Part shown: positions 8,247-16,488 of the stretch, one piece after another | Position numbering within the stretch: the stretch's first letter is position 1 | How the letters are laid out: every line of letters begins with the position of its first letter | Assembly: GCA_003246265.1 (NCBI GenBank) | Contig: QKAU01000056.1 | Span: 1 to 64,000 of the forward strand | From: Kiritimatiellales bacterium | GTDB taxonomy: Bacteria > Verrucomicrobiota > Kiritimatiellia > Kiritimatiellales > Pontiellaceae | Direction: 5' to 3' | DNA: 64,000 nucleotides | Made by a program: the position numbers and the translations under genes | Notes under the pieces: model-generated | What the model was told of the DNA's origin: nothing | The model's input: the letters and a program-made list of their open reading frames with translations, nothing else | The model's database searches: none

Positions 8247-9770
8247 ATGAAACTCATGGTAATCCTCGCCCTTGCCGCATCGGGTATCGCCCTCGCCGCC
8301 CCGGCGGCCGAACAGCCGAACATCATCTGGATCATGGCCGAAGACATGGGGCCCGACCTCGCCTGCTACGGCATGGCCGGCGTGAAGACGCCGAACCTCG
8401 ACCGAATGGCCCGGAAGGGAATGAAATTCACCCGGGCCTACTGCGCCAACCCGATCTGCTCGCCCAGCCGCTCCTCCATGATGGTCGGTGTGCACCAGAC
8501 CGTCATCAACGCCCAGCACCACCGCAGCAACCGCGACATTCCGCTGATGGCCCCCTACAAACCCTTCACCTACTGGCTGCGCCAGGCCGGCTACACCTGC
8601 ATCCTCGGCAGCGACCTGGTGATGGGCAGGGGACGCAAGATCGACTGCAACTTCAAGTACGAGGAGACCGGCCCCTATGACGGGGTTTCGCAGTTCGGCC
8701 TCTTCGACAAGCTCGACACCTTCACGAGGGACGACCAGCCCTTCTTCAGCCAAATCCAATGCGTGGTCACGCACCGCGGCGACTGGTGGAACGAGGTGCG
8801 CCGGGAATCGAAGCATCCGGTTTCCGTCGATGCCATCGAGCTGCCGCCCTGGTTCGCCGACACGCCGGAGATCCGCTACGACTGGGCGGCCTATTGCGAC
8901 ACGATCGAATACATGGACGACGAGGTCGGACAGATCCTGAAGCGGGTGGATGAGATGGGGATCGCAACCAACACCTACGTGGTCTTCATCGCCGACAACG
9001 GCCGGTGCAACCTGCGCGGCAAGGGCTACCTGCAGGACACCGGCATCCATGTGCCGATGATCGTCCGCGGCCCCGGCATCCAGGCTGGTACCGTGGTGGA
9101 AGATCTCGTCTGCATGACCGACATCACCGCCACCATCCTCGCTCTCGCCGGCGCCGAATTGCCGGACTACCTCGACGGACATCCGGTGTTCGGGATCGCG
9201 AACCCGCAGTACCGCGAATATGTCCGCTCCGCGCGCGACATCTGGGACGAGATCGACGAATGCTCGCGCAGCATCACCACCAGGCGGTTCGCCTATATCA
9301 AGAACCACATGCCCGAAGTGCCGTGGGACGCCCACCAGGCCTATCTCGACCTGAACCGCCCGGCCATCCACGTCATGCGCCGCCTCAAGGCGGAGGGGAA
9401 GCTCTCTGCCGACCAGCTGGTCTTCATGGCCGAATCCAAGCCGCCCGAAGAGCTCTACGACCTGGAGAAGGATCCCTTCCAGATGAACAATCTTGCCGGG
9501 AATCCGGAATATGCGGAAGTGCTGGAAAAGATGCGCGGCCTTGAAGCACAATGGCAGTCCGGACATCCCGACATGGGACTTGCCGACCTGGGGAAGCGCA
9601 TCCCGGAGATGACCAGGGCCTGGGCCGCCCAGACCGAAACGGGCGTTAAGGAGCAGGCTCCGGAACTATGGGCCAGGCTCGAGGCCGGCGAGCTGATGGA
9701 GACCCATCAGTGGAAGAAATACCGTGCCGACCAGCGCAGGCCGGAAAAAAAGGCTGCTACTGGAAAATAG
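8247..9770 (+). CDS. Exported S1-family sulfatase with CSPSR formylglycine motif
   Basis: A 507-residue protein with a signal peptide (1-21). The sulfatase core has PNIIWIMAEDMG (first metal-binding acidic pair) and C71-SPSR75, the sequence in which Cys is oxidised to formylglycine by a maturase. FIADNGR supplies the later Asp-Asn metal ligands, and LYDLEKDPFQMNNLA closes the family domain. It would hydrolyse a sulfate ester on a sugar. No formylglycine-generating enzyme or anaerobic maturase is in the window, so one must be elsewhere. It lies 114 bases after the fucosidase and carries an upstream element shared with the second sulfatase. Sulfate position and sugar cannot be deduced; its subfamily is unassigned. 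Confidence 0.93.
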   Translation: MKLMVILALAASGIALAAPAAEQPNIIWIMAEDMGPDLACYGMAGVKTPNLDRMARKGMKFTRAYCANPICSPSRSSMMVGVHQTVINAQHHRSNRDIPLMAPYKPFTYWLRQAGYTCILGSDLVMGRGRKIDCNFKYEETGPYDGVSQFGLFDKLDTFTRDDQPFFSQIQCVVTHRGDWWNEVRRESKHPVSVDAIELPPWFADTPEIRYDWAAYCDTIEYMDDEVGQILKRVDEMGIATNTYVVFIADNGRCNLRGKGYLQDTGIHVPMIVRGPGIQAGTVVEDLVCMTDITATILALAGAELPDYLDGHPVFGIANPQYREYVRSARDIWDEIDECSRSITTRRFAYIKNHMPEVPWDAHQAYLDLNRPAIHVMRRLKAEGKLSADQLVFMAESKPPEELYDLEKDPFQMNNLAGNPEYAEVLEKMRGLEAQWQSGHPDMGLADLGKRIPEMTRAWAAQTETGVKEQAPELWARLEAGELMETHQWKKYRADQRRPEKKAATGK

Positions 9771-9836
9771 CGGACACCACCGGCCCCGCTGCGGAAATTC
9801 CAAGGAACCTGCATTCCCTTGGACCGCGTTCCTTGC

Positions 9837-9842
9837 TATCCT
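9837..9842 (+). promoter_or_regulatory. Candidate extended -10 (TGC-TATCCT) before the GH43 pair
   Basis: TATCCT preceded by TGC lies about 40 bases before the start of the first GH43 gene. Similar TAnnnT hexamers precede several other genes in this window. No good -35 is visible. Confidence 0.35.
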
Positions 9843-9880
9843 CCCGGCAGACTGATCCTATTGTAGCCGAGGGGGGGGCG

Positions 9881-10837
9881 ATGAAGGCCAGAGACATCCT
9901 GCTGATCACGGCGCTGGCGGCGAATGCGCCGGCCCGGAATCCGTTCATCACGCATATCTACACGGCCGACCCTTCGGCCCGGGTGTTCGGCGACGTGCTC
10001 TACGTCTACCCGAGTCACGACCGCGACCATGCCCAGTGGTGGGACATGGAGGACTACCACGTCTTCAGCACCACTAACATGGTGCACTGGACGGATCACG
10101 GCAGGGCGCTGGACATCGCCGACATCCCATGGGCGCAAAAGCATGCCTGGGCCCCCGACTGCATGGAGCGCGATGGCAGATACTACTTCTACTTCCCCAC
10201 TGACCAGGCCCATATCGGCGTTGCGGTCGGAGGCACGCCGTGGGGCCCGTTCAAGGATGCCCTGGGGAAACCGCTGCTCTCCAAGCATTCGGAAGGCGTG
10301 GTGTGCCGTCGCGATTTCATCGATCCCTGCGTATTCATCGACAACGACGGGCAGGCCTACCTCTTCGCCGGGCAGCTCGACCTCAATGCCGTCAAGCTTG
10401 GCCGCGACATGGTTTCGATCGATGGTCCGGTGCGGCAGATCGAAGGGCTCGACCATTTCTTCGAAGCCGCATGGATCCATGTGCGTGAAGGAAGATATTA
10501 CCTTTCCTATTCCGGGCAGGGAAGGATCCTCTATGCCGTGTCGGACCAGGTGCTGGGCCCCTACGAGTTCAAGGGGACGATCCTGGGCAAGGTCAATAGC
10601 GGCACGAACCACCATTCCATCGTAAAGTACAAGGGGCGCTGGTACCTCTTCTACCACACCGCCGACCTCTCGATGCAGCGGAATCCCAAGGGCTCCCCGG
10701 AGGCGAAGTACAGCCAGTGGCGCCGGTCGATCTGCGTGGACGAACTTGCCTACCACGAGGACGGGAGCATCCAGGAAGTGGTGCCGACATTGGAAGGCGT
10801 TGCTCCCGCCGCCGCGCCAGCGGATCTCGCACCATGA
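9881..10837 (+). CDS. GH43-family glycoside hydrolase, single domain
   Basis: A 318-residue five-bladed beta-propeller glycosidase. The GH43 acid triad is visible: Asp in IYTADPSARVF (general base), Asp in RRDFIDPCVFID (pKa modulator) and Glu in HFFEAAWIH (general acid). The family removes arabinofuranose, xylose or galactose units. The N-terminus (MKARDILLITALAANAPAR) could be a weak signal peptide, but cleavage is unclear. The start at 9881 is preceded by GAGGGGGGGGCG, where a run of eight Gs acts as the ribosome-binding site. Its stop overlaps the start of the next GH43 gene as ATGA, so the two are translationally coupled. Substrate is not predictable by eye. Confidence 0.87.
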   Translation: MKARDILLITALAANAPARNPFITHIYTADPSARVFGDVLYVYPSHDRDHAQWWDMEDYHVFSTTNMVHWTDHGRALDIADIPWAQKHAWAPDCMERDGRYYFYFPTDQAHIGVAVGGTPWGPFKDALGKPLLSKHSEGVVCRRDFIDPCVFIDNDGQAYLFAGQLDLNAVKLGRDMVSIDGPVRQIEGLDHFFEAAWIHVREGRYYLSYSGQGRILYAVSDQVLGPYEFKGTILGKVNSGTNHHSIVKYKGRWYLFYHTADLSMQRNPKGSPEAKYSQWRRSICVDELAYHEDGSIQEVVPTLEGVAPAAAPADLAP

Positions 10838-12480
10838 AGATGCTCCTCGCCGCATTGATGCTCGCCGCAGCCGGTGCCTTCGGCACCTTCGCCGGAACCT
10901 ATACCAATCCAATCGTCACGGCCGACTTTTCTGATCCCGACGTGGTCCGGGTCGGTGACGACTTCTACATGACCGCCTCAAGCTTCAACATGGTGCCGGG
11001 GCTGCCCATCCTGCACTCGCGCAACCTGGTTGACTGGCGGCTGGTCGGGCATGGGCTTCGTCACCTTCCACCCATTCCTGAACCCACCCCGCGGCGGAGC
11101 GGGAACGAACTGGACTACGACCTCCCCCGCCCCGGTTGCGGCGTCTATGCCCCCAGCATCCGCTTTCACGACGGCTGGTTCTGGATATTCTGGGGAGATC
11201 CCGATGCCGGCATCTACATGACCAGGGCGCGCAACGCCGCCGGACCTTGGTCCGAGCCGCATCTGGTCCATCCCGGGCAGGGCCTGATCGACACCACGCC
11301 TTTGTGGGACGATACCGCGGGCAAGGCCTATCTCGCCCACGCATACGCCCACTCGCGCAGCGGGATCAACGGGCGGATCGTGGTGCATGAGATGGCCTGG
11401 GACGGATCCCGGCTCATCGGAGCCCCCGCAACGGTGTTCGATGCTTCCAAGCCCGAGCGGTTCCCCTCCGACCGCCATCATTCCGTGATCGAAGGAGCCA
11501 AGTTCATGCAAAGGGATGGGTGGTACTATCTGCTCTGTCCCGCCGGTGGCGTCGCGTTCGGGTGGCAGACCGCCCTGCGCGCCAGAAGCCCCATGGGCCC
11601 CTACGAAATCCGGACGATCTGCGCCCGGGGGAGCACGGATGTCAACGGCCCCCATCAAGGAGCCCTAGTGGACACGCCTCAAGGCAGCTGGTGGTTCGTC
11701 CATTTTCAGGATGTCGGTACGCTGGGCCGGATTACCTGGTTGCAGCCGGCCCGGTGGGAAGATGCATGGCCCGTCATTGGCGAGGATCCGGATGGCGATG
11801 GGACTGGACAACCCGTCCATCTGGCTCCACTTCCGGTCGACCTGCGCGAGCCCCTGTCGCCAACGCTCGGTTCCGACAGCTTCAACGGACCGGAAATCGG
11901 CCTGCAGTGGCAATGGCCTGCAAACCCGAAACCCGGCTACAGCCTGCTTGAGGATGGGATACTCCGACTGCCCGCCCATCCGGTGCCGGACGGCCGTCTG
12001 GAATGCGCACCCCACGTGCTCACCCAGATGTTTCCCGGCTACTGCTTTGCCGCAACCGCGAAAGTGGAACTCGATTCCACGAATCCCTCGGTATATGGAG
12101 GTCTGGCCGCCATGGGCCGGACGTGCTCGGATATCGCCATCCACAGGCTTGGCGAAGGGCTCGAGGCCCGTGTCCGTATCAAAGGTGCTCCCACAGCCAT
12201 CGCCTCGCTGCCGGCCGGTTCCATCTGGCTCAGGTTGGAAGCCGAAGGCGAACTCCCGCTTCCCTACTCCGGCAAGAATGGGCAAATCGCCTGCCGCTTC
12301 GCCTACAGCACCAACGGGAGGAATTTTGTGCCACTGGGCGAAACCTTCCATGCCAGGGCGGGAACATGGATCGGGGCGCGCGTCGGCCTTTTCTGCTCCG
12401 GCGCGGACCCGCAAGCTGGCAGTCTCAAGGTAGACGATCTGGATATGGCTGTGGAGGATCGTACAGGAAGGGGCCTATAG
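10834..12480 (+). CDS. Secreted GH43 glycosidase with C-terminal concanavalin-like domain
   Basis: A 548-residue protein with a signal peptide (1-20). Residues about 22-320 form a GH43 propeller: Asp in DFSDPDVV (base), Asp in LIDTTPLWDD and Glu in HSVIEGAKF (acid). About 345-540 resemble the beta-sandwich of the beta-xylosidase C-terminal domain (FNGPEIGLQWQW onward). This two-domain form is typical of beta-xylosidases and alpha-L-arabinofuranosidases related to GH43 subfamily 12. Its start overlaps the upstream GH43 stop (ATGA). The signal peptide suggests that it acts in the periplasm or outside, perhaps before the shorter partner. Exact sugar specificity is open. Confidence 0.9.
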   Translation: MKMLLAALMLAAAGAFGTFAGTYTNPIVTADFSDPDVVRVGDDFYMTASSFNMVPGLPILHSRNLVDWRLVGHGLRHLPPIPEPTPRRSGNELDYDLPRPGCGVYAPSIRFHDGWFWIFWGDPDAGIYMTRARNAAGPWSEPHLVHPGQGLIDTTPLWDDTAGKAYLAHAYAHSRSGINGRIVVHEMAWDGSRLIGAPATVFDASKPERFPSDRHHSVIEGAKFMQRDGWYYLLCPAGGVAFGWQTALRARSPMGPYEIRTICARGSTDVNGPHQGALVDTPQGSWWFVHFQDVGTLGRITWLQPARWEDAWPVIGEDPDGDGTGQPVHLAPLPVDLREPLSPTLGSDSFNGPEIGLQWQWPANPKPGYSLLEDGILRLPAHPVPDGRLECAPHVLTQMFPGYCFAATAKVELDSTNPSVYGGLAAMGRTCSDIAIHRLGEGLEARVRIKGAPTAIASLPAGSIWLRLEAEGELPLPYSGKNGQIACRFAYSTNGRNFVPLGETFHARAGTWIGARVGLFCSGADPQAGSLKVDDLDMAVEDRTGRGL

Positions 12481-12501
12481 ACGGGTCGCCTGACGGATTT
12501 A

Positions 12502-12531
12502 CATATTTTTTTCGCGGAATTCCATGTAGCG
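12502..12531 (+). promoter_or_regulatory. Conserved 30-bp element upstream of the second sulfatase
   Basis: This segment aligns without gaps to 8168-8197 at 22 of 30 positions, and both lie ahead of sulfatase genes. It includes an EcoRI-like palindrome GGAATTCC at 12516-12523 not fully kept in the other copy. A similar GCGGAAATTCCA occurs at 9790-9801 before the GH43 pair. Possible operator of the locus regulator. Confidence 0.45.
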
Positions 12532-12596
12532 CCCGAGCACCGAAAAGCCTTCAATGCAAAGGCGTCCCGGAAGCACTGGCGCAGGAGAATGAAGCC

Positions 12597-14051
12597 ATGA
12601 TTAGAAGATGTGCAGCTTGGACAGCCGCATTGCTCAGCGGCCTGGCTTGCGTGGCGGGCAACGCCGCTGTTGGCGGGCGCGCTGGAAACCCCAACCTCAT
12701 CCTGTTTGTTGCCGACGACCATGGCACCGATGCCCTTGGGTGCTACGGGAATCCGGTCATCCAGACACCGAACCTGGACCGCCTCGCCGCGGAAGGCGTG
12801 CGCTTTACCCGCGCCTACTGCACCAGCGCCAGCTGTGCCGCCAGCCGGTCGGTGATCCTTACCGGCCTCTATGGCCACGCGACCGGCTCGTACGGGCACA
12901 CCCACGACTACCATCACTTCAGCACCTACGACACCGTAAAGTCGCTCCCCGTCCTCCTCGAGGCGGCGGGCTACCATACCGCACGCATCGGCAAGTACCA
13001 CCTTGCACCCGACTCGGTCTACCACTTCCAAACCGTCCTGCAGGCCGACCCGCGCAGCACGATTGAAATGGCCGACGCCTGCGCAGGCGTGCTCGGACAG
13101 GACAAGCCCTTCTTCCTCTACTTCTGCACCGACGATCCCCACAGAGGCCACCCCTTCACCCCCGATCCGTGGAATGCACCGAATCCGTTCGGCAACAAGC
13201 CCGAACCCTATCCGGGCGAAAAGCAGGTCAAGTACGACCCGGGAGAGGTCGTCGTTCCACCATTCCTTCCCGACACCCGCGAGTGCCGGGAAGAGCTGGC
13301 CCAGTACTACCAATCCGTTTCCCGCATAGACCAGGGCTTTGGCCGGCTGATGCACCTTCTGGAAAAGTCCGGCAAGACGGACAACACCGTCGTCATCTAC
13401 ATCTCCGACAACGGCATCGCCTTTCCCGGCGCCAAGACCACCCTCTACGAACCGGGAATCCGTCTCCCCTGCATCGTCAAGGATCCACGCACTTCCTTGA
13501 ACGGACACGTCAACGACTGCATGGTCTCGTGGGTCGACCTGGCCCCCACCATCCTTGATCTCGCCGGCGTCGAATTCGACCCCAAGGCATTCCAGGGCCG
13601 TTCCTTCCGGCTTGTTCTCGACAAGGTCTTCGTCGACGGCTGGGATACCATCCACGCGTCGCACACGTTCCACGAAATCACCATGTACTACCCCATGCGC
13701 GTTGTCCGCCAAGGCGACCTCAAGCTCATCTGGAACATAGCGTACCAGCTGCCCTACCCCTTCGCTTCCGACCTGTGGGCCGCCTCCACCTGGCAAAGCA
13801 TCTACCGCGGCAAGGGGGAATGGTTTGGGAAGCGGAAGGTCCAGGACTACCTCCACCATCCGGAATTCGAACTCTACGACCTTGCTGCGGACCCGGATGA
13901 AACCCGCAATCTTGCGCTGGATGAGAAGTATGCCGAGACGCTGGACCACATGAAAAGGCAGCTCAAGGACTTCCAGCTCGAAACCAAGGATCCGTGGCAG
14001 ATCATGTGGAGCCACGAATCCGAGGTACAGGGAACTGGCGTAAACCTGTAG
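12597..14051 (+). CDS. Exported S1-family sulfatase with CAASR formylglycine motif
   Basis: A 484-residue protein with a signal peptide (1-24). NLILFVADDHGTD carries the first metal ligands, and the modification motif is C80-AASR84, the alanine-containing variant accepted by formylglycine-forming enzymes and common in heparan N-sulfatase-like S1 proteins. YISDNG provides the later metal ligands, and FELYDLAADPDETRNLA marks the C-terminal subdomain. The start at 12597 has CAGGAGAA upstream. It differs clearly from the CSPSR sulfatase 2 kb upstream, so the two probably attack different sulfate positions. The maturase is not encoded here. Resemblance to N-sulfoglucosamine sulfohydrolases is by motif only. 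Confidence 0.93.
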   Translation: MIRRCAAWTAALLSGLACVAGNAAVGGRAGNPNLILFVADDHGTDALGCYGNPVIQTPNLDRLAAEGVRFTRAYCTSASCAASRSVILTGLYGHATGSYGHTHDYHHFSTYDTVKSLPVLLEAAGYHTARIGKYHLAPDSVYHFQTVLQADPRSTIEMADACAGVLGQDKPFFLYFCTDDPHRGHPFTPDPWNAPNPFGNKPEPYPGEKQVKYDPGEVVVPPFLPDTRECREELAQYYQSVSRIDQGFGRLMHLLEKSGKTDNTVVIYISDNGIAFPGAKTTLYEPGIRLPCIVKDPRTSLNGHVNDCMVSWVDLAPTILDLAGVEFDPKAFQGRSFRLVLDKVFVDGWDTIHASHTFHEITMYYPMRVVRQGDLKLIWNIAYQLPYPFASDLWAASTWQSIYRGKGEWFGKRKVQDYLHHPEFELYDLAADPDETRNLALDEKYAETLDHMKRQLKDFQLETKDPWQIMWSHESEVQGTGVNL

Positions 14052-14241
14052 CCCGGAATGGGTGTAGCAACGCCTTGATCATACGCGGCGCGCCTGCCAT
14101 ACCGGACTCGGTTCGGCATGAAATAGTTGTCCCGTAGGCCTATTTCCCCGAATCCGGAAACAGCAGATTCACCCATCCGAAGTCGTGCCTTACAAACCCA
14201 TTCAATAGGCCGGGCATATACGGCCCCAGATTATTTGCGAG

Positions 14242-14303
14242 TGGTGCCGGAGGTGGGACTCGAACCCAGAATCCCGTGCGTCTACCAATTTCGCCACTCC
14301 GGC
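14242..14303 (-). pseudogene. tRNA-Leu with anticodon arm half and variable arm deleted
   Basis: Read on the minus strand, the 7-bp acceptor stem GCCGGAG/CTCCGGC is perfect and followed by ACCA. The D-arm (GCGAAATTGGTAGACGC) is leucine-type with its 3-bp stem, and the T-loop TTCGAGT sits on a mostly paired stem. After the 5' half of the anticodon stem (CGGGA) and two loop bases, the sequence jumps straight to the T-arm. The anticodon, the 3' half of that stem and the long variable arm (about 24 nt) are missing. The gene is therefore about 61 nt instead of about 85 and cannot decode. Either it is a genuine pseudogene or an assembly deletion. Confidence 0.75.
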
Positions 14304-14323
14304 CCGGGTGGGGAAAGAGTCGG

Positions 14324-14351
14324 AAGATACCAAACCAAGTAGGTTTGGCAA
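14324..14351 (-). promoter_or_regulatory. Promoter of the truncated tRNA-Leu (TTGCCA-N16-TATCTT)
   Basis: On the minus strand TTGCCA (14351-14346) and TATCTT (14329-14324) are 16 bp apart and would start transcription about 13 bases before the tRNA 5' end. The spacer carries a 7-bp inverted repeat. This suggests the tRNA locus is or was transcribed. Confidence 0.5.
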
Positions 14352-14479
14352 CTGCTTTTCATGGCGGGGCGGCGGGGTGCATGCAACTGTGCGCAGCCCT
14401 TTCCCCGACAGGCCGCACGAACCATGCACCCGCTGCTCCCGGCGGTACCGCATGTACGGCGAAGGTTGACTGCAGAGGG

Positions 14480-15562
14480 CTACAACAGGTCGTCGTAGCC
14501 GCCCTTTTCGCGCAGGGCGACGACGAGTTTCTTGATATCCTGGGCCCGCTCCTTGGGGCAGACCAGCGTGACGCCGTCGGCCTGCACGACGACGAGGTCC
14601 TTTACGCCTATGAGTGCCGTCAGCCGGTCTTTCGACAGGACGATGTTGCCCCCGGCATCAAGCGCCTCGACCCGGCCAATGCGGGTATTGCCGGAGTTGT
14701 CCTGGGCAAAGTGGCTTTCGAGCGCCGGCCAGGAGCCGACATCGTCCCACGCAAAGGTTCCGCAGGCCATCACGATGTTGCCGGCCTTCTCCATCAGCGC
14801 GTAGTCGACCGAGATCTTCCTCAATTCGGGATAGGTGGCATCCATGCCTTCGTGAATCCTACCCTCCCGGGCGTACCCGGAAAGACGTTCCATAAGGCGG
14901 GCCATTTCGGGGCAGTGCGCCGCAAACGCCTTTTCCAAAGAGGGGACGGACCAGATGAACATGCCGGAATTCCAGTAGAACCTGCCGGTGGCGAGATATC
15001 CGGCCGCCGTGGCCTCGTCGGGTTTTTCGACGAACCGGTTGGCCTGACGGAATTCGACCCCGGCTGCGGTCTGGAAGGGTTCACCGGATTCGATATACCC
15101 GAATCCGGTGGCGGGATAGGTCGGCCGGATGCCAATGGTCACGAGAATATCGTTCTGCTCGGCGAGATCCATCCCGCCCCGGATCGTGGCGGAAAAGAGA
15201 CCGAGGTCCCCCATCACCTGGTCGGCCGTGAGCACGGCGAACACAGCCTGCCCATCGCGCGCCTTGACCAATGCGCCGCCGCAGGCCACGGCGGCAGCGG
15301 TGTCGCGTCCCATCGGTTCGCCGATAATGTTCGCCGGCGGAATTGCGGGAGCCGCCTTGCGTGTCGCTTCAACCAGATCGGCATTCGTCACCACGAATAC
15401 GTTTTCAGGAGGGACCACGCCGTCCAGGCGATCGACCGCCTGGGCAATCAATGGCTTGTCCCCGACCAAGGCCAGCAACTGCTTGGGCTGCTTCGAGGTG
15501 CTCAAGGGCCAGAACCGCTCGCCCTTGCCGCCCGACATGATGACCGCATATCGACCCGCCAT
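14480..15562 (-). CDS. manC: Mannose-1-phosphate guanylyltransferase
   Basis: A 360-residue nucleotidyltransferase that makes GDP-mannose from mannose-1-phosphate and GTP in the cytoplasm. The N-terminal signature GGKGERFWPLS binds the nucleotide, and RFVEKPDE carries the second sugar-nucleotide motif. The length equals the short single-domain form without the C-terminal phosphomannose isomerase domain. I started at the ATG of MAGRYAVIMSGG (15562); upstream in-frame codons lie inside trpA and are not conserved. It is one base downstream of the trpA stop and probably co-transcribed. GDP-mannose is also the precursor of GDP-fucose and many surface polysaccharides. Confidence 0.9.
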   Translation of the reverse strand: MAGRYAVIMSGGKGERFWPLSTSKQPKQLLALVGDKPLIAQAVDRLDGVVPPENVFVVTNADLVEATRKAAPAIPPANIIGEPMGRDTAAAVACGGALVKARDGQAVFAVLTADQVMGDLGLFSATIRGGMDLAEQNDILVTIGIRPTYPATGFGYIESGEPFQTAAGVEFRQANRFVEKPDEATAAGYLATGRFYWNSGMFIWSVPSLEKAFAAHCPEMARLMERLSGYAREGRIHEGMDATYPELRKISVDYALMEKAGNIVMACGTFAWDDVGSWPALESHFAQDNSGNTRIGRVEALDAGGNIVLSKDRLTALIGVKDLVVVQADGVTLVCPKERAQDIKKLVVALREKGGYDDLL

Positions 15563-15563
15563 C

Positions 15564-16370
15564 TCAAACCTCCTTGACCGCCTTGACCATCCTCCCGACG
15601 AATGCCGCCGCGGCAGCGCGACCTTCCGGCGCATGGGGATTGTTGTGGAATTGGTTGACGATTGCGCTGCCGACCACCACGGCATCGGCTAGCCGCGCCG
15701 CATCGCGGGCCTGTTCCGGGGTGCCAATGCCGAAGCCCAGCGCCACGGGCAGGGTGGAACGCGACCGAATCCGGTCCACCAGCGCCCCGGCCCCTTCGGA
15801 GATCCGGTCCTGCACGCCGGTGACACCCTCGCGCGAAACACAATAGATGAAGCCATTGGCCCGCCTGGCGATCTTGGCGATGCGGTTGTCGGGGGTCGTT
15901 GGCGTCACAAGCTGGATGGTATTGAGGCCATTGCGGTCCAGCGCCTGGCGATACGGCGCCGCCTCCTCGACCGGAAGGTCGAGCAGCAGGAAGCCGTCGA
16001 TGCCGGCCTGCGCCGCCGCCTGGATCGACCGGTCGAAGCCCCGCGCCAGCAGCGGATTCATGTAGGCGTAGAAAATCATTGGGATCTGGCTTCGCTCGCG
16101 GATTTGGGCGACGCAGGCCATGACGCCATCGAACGTAGCGCCGGCTTCCAGCGCCCGCGTGGCGGCTTCCTGGTTGACCCGTCCATCCGCCAGCGGATCG
16201 GAAAACGGCAGGCCGAGCTCTACGACGTCGACCCCCGCATCCTCGAGGCGCAGCACGATATCGACGGTATCGTCGAGACATGGATCCCCGGCCGACAGGT
16301 AGGCGACGAACCCTTTCTTCCCGTTTTTACGCAAGGCCGCGAACGCGCGGTCGACCCTCGTCTTCTTCAT
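15564..16370 (-). CDS. trpA: Tryptophan synthase alpha subunit
   Basis: A 268-residue TIM barrel that converts indole-3-glycerol phosphate to indole and glyceraldehyde-3-phosphate, normally in complex with TrpB. The catalytic Glu is in VVELGLPFSDPLADG and the catalytic Asp in the same segment (PLADG). The phosphate-binding region GFGIGTPEQA and GSAIV are present. The usual PTIQ after PLADG is replaced by RVNQ, a departure worth noting. The start at 16370 gives MKKTRVD. No trpB or other trp gene is in the window; it instead precedes manC. Identity is secure from the fold motifs. Confidence 0.92.
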   Translation of the reverse strand: MKKTRVDRAFAALRKNGKKGFVAYLSAGDPCLDDTVDIVLRLEDAGVDVVELGLPFSDPLADGRVNQEAATRALEAGATFDGVMACVAQIRERSQIPMIFYAYMNPLLARGFDRSIQAAAQAGIDGFLLLDLPVEEAAPYRQALDRNGLNTIQLVTPTTPDNRIAKIARRANGFIYCVSREGVTGVQDRISEGAGALVDRIRSRSTLPVALGFGIGTPEQARDAARLADAVVVGSAIVNQFHNNPHAPEGRAAAAAFVGRMVKAVKEV

Positions 16371-16441
16371 GGAATACCCCAATGCGATGGTTTGCGTTGC
16401 ATTCTACGGAAAACGGGAGCCTTGGGAAGCGTTGCGCAAAC

Positions 16442-16468
16442 AAAAAAGGGCCGCGCCAAGCGCGGCCC
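16442..16468 (-). terminator. Intrinsic terminator of the TPR-ExbBD operon
   Basis: A perfect 8-bp stem GGGCCGCG/CGCGGCCC with a 5-base loop (16448-16468) is followed on the minus strand by six Ts (16447-16442). It lies 20 bases after the last ExbD stop and before trpA, separating the two minus-strand units. Confidence 0.9.
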
Positions 16469-16488
16469 TCCATAAAAACGGAAACCGT

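Larger units (their letters stand above)
14052..14479. other. 428-bp intergenic region containing a truncated tRNA-Leu
   Basis: Between the second sulfatase and the convergent guanylyltransferase gene no protein-coding frame is convincing. The region holds the tRNA-Leu remnant (14242-14303) with its own minus-strand promoter (14324-14351) and an inverted repeat CCAAACC/GGTTTGG (14330-14348) within that promoter. I see nothing else in 14052-14240 or 14352-14479. Confidence 0.7.
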
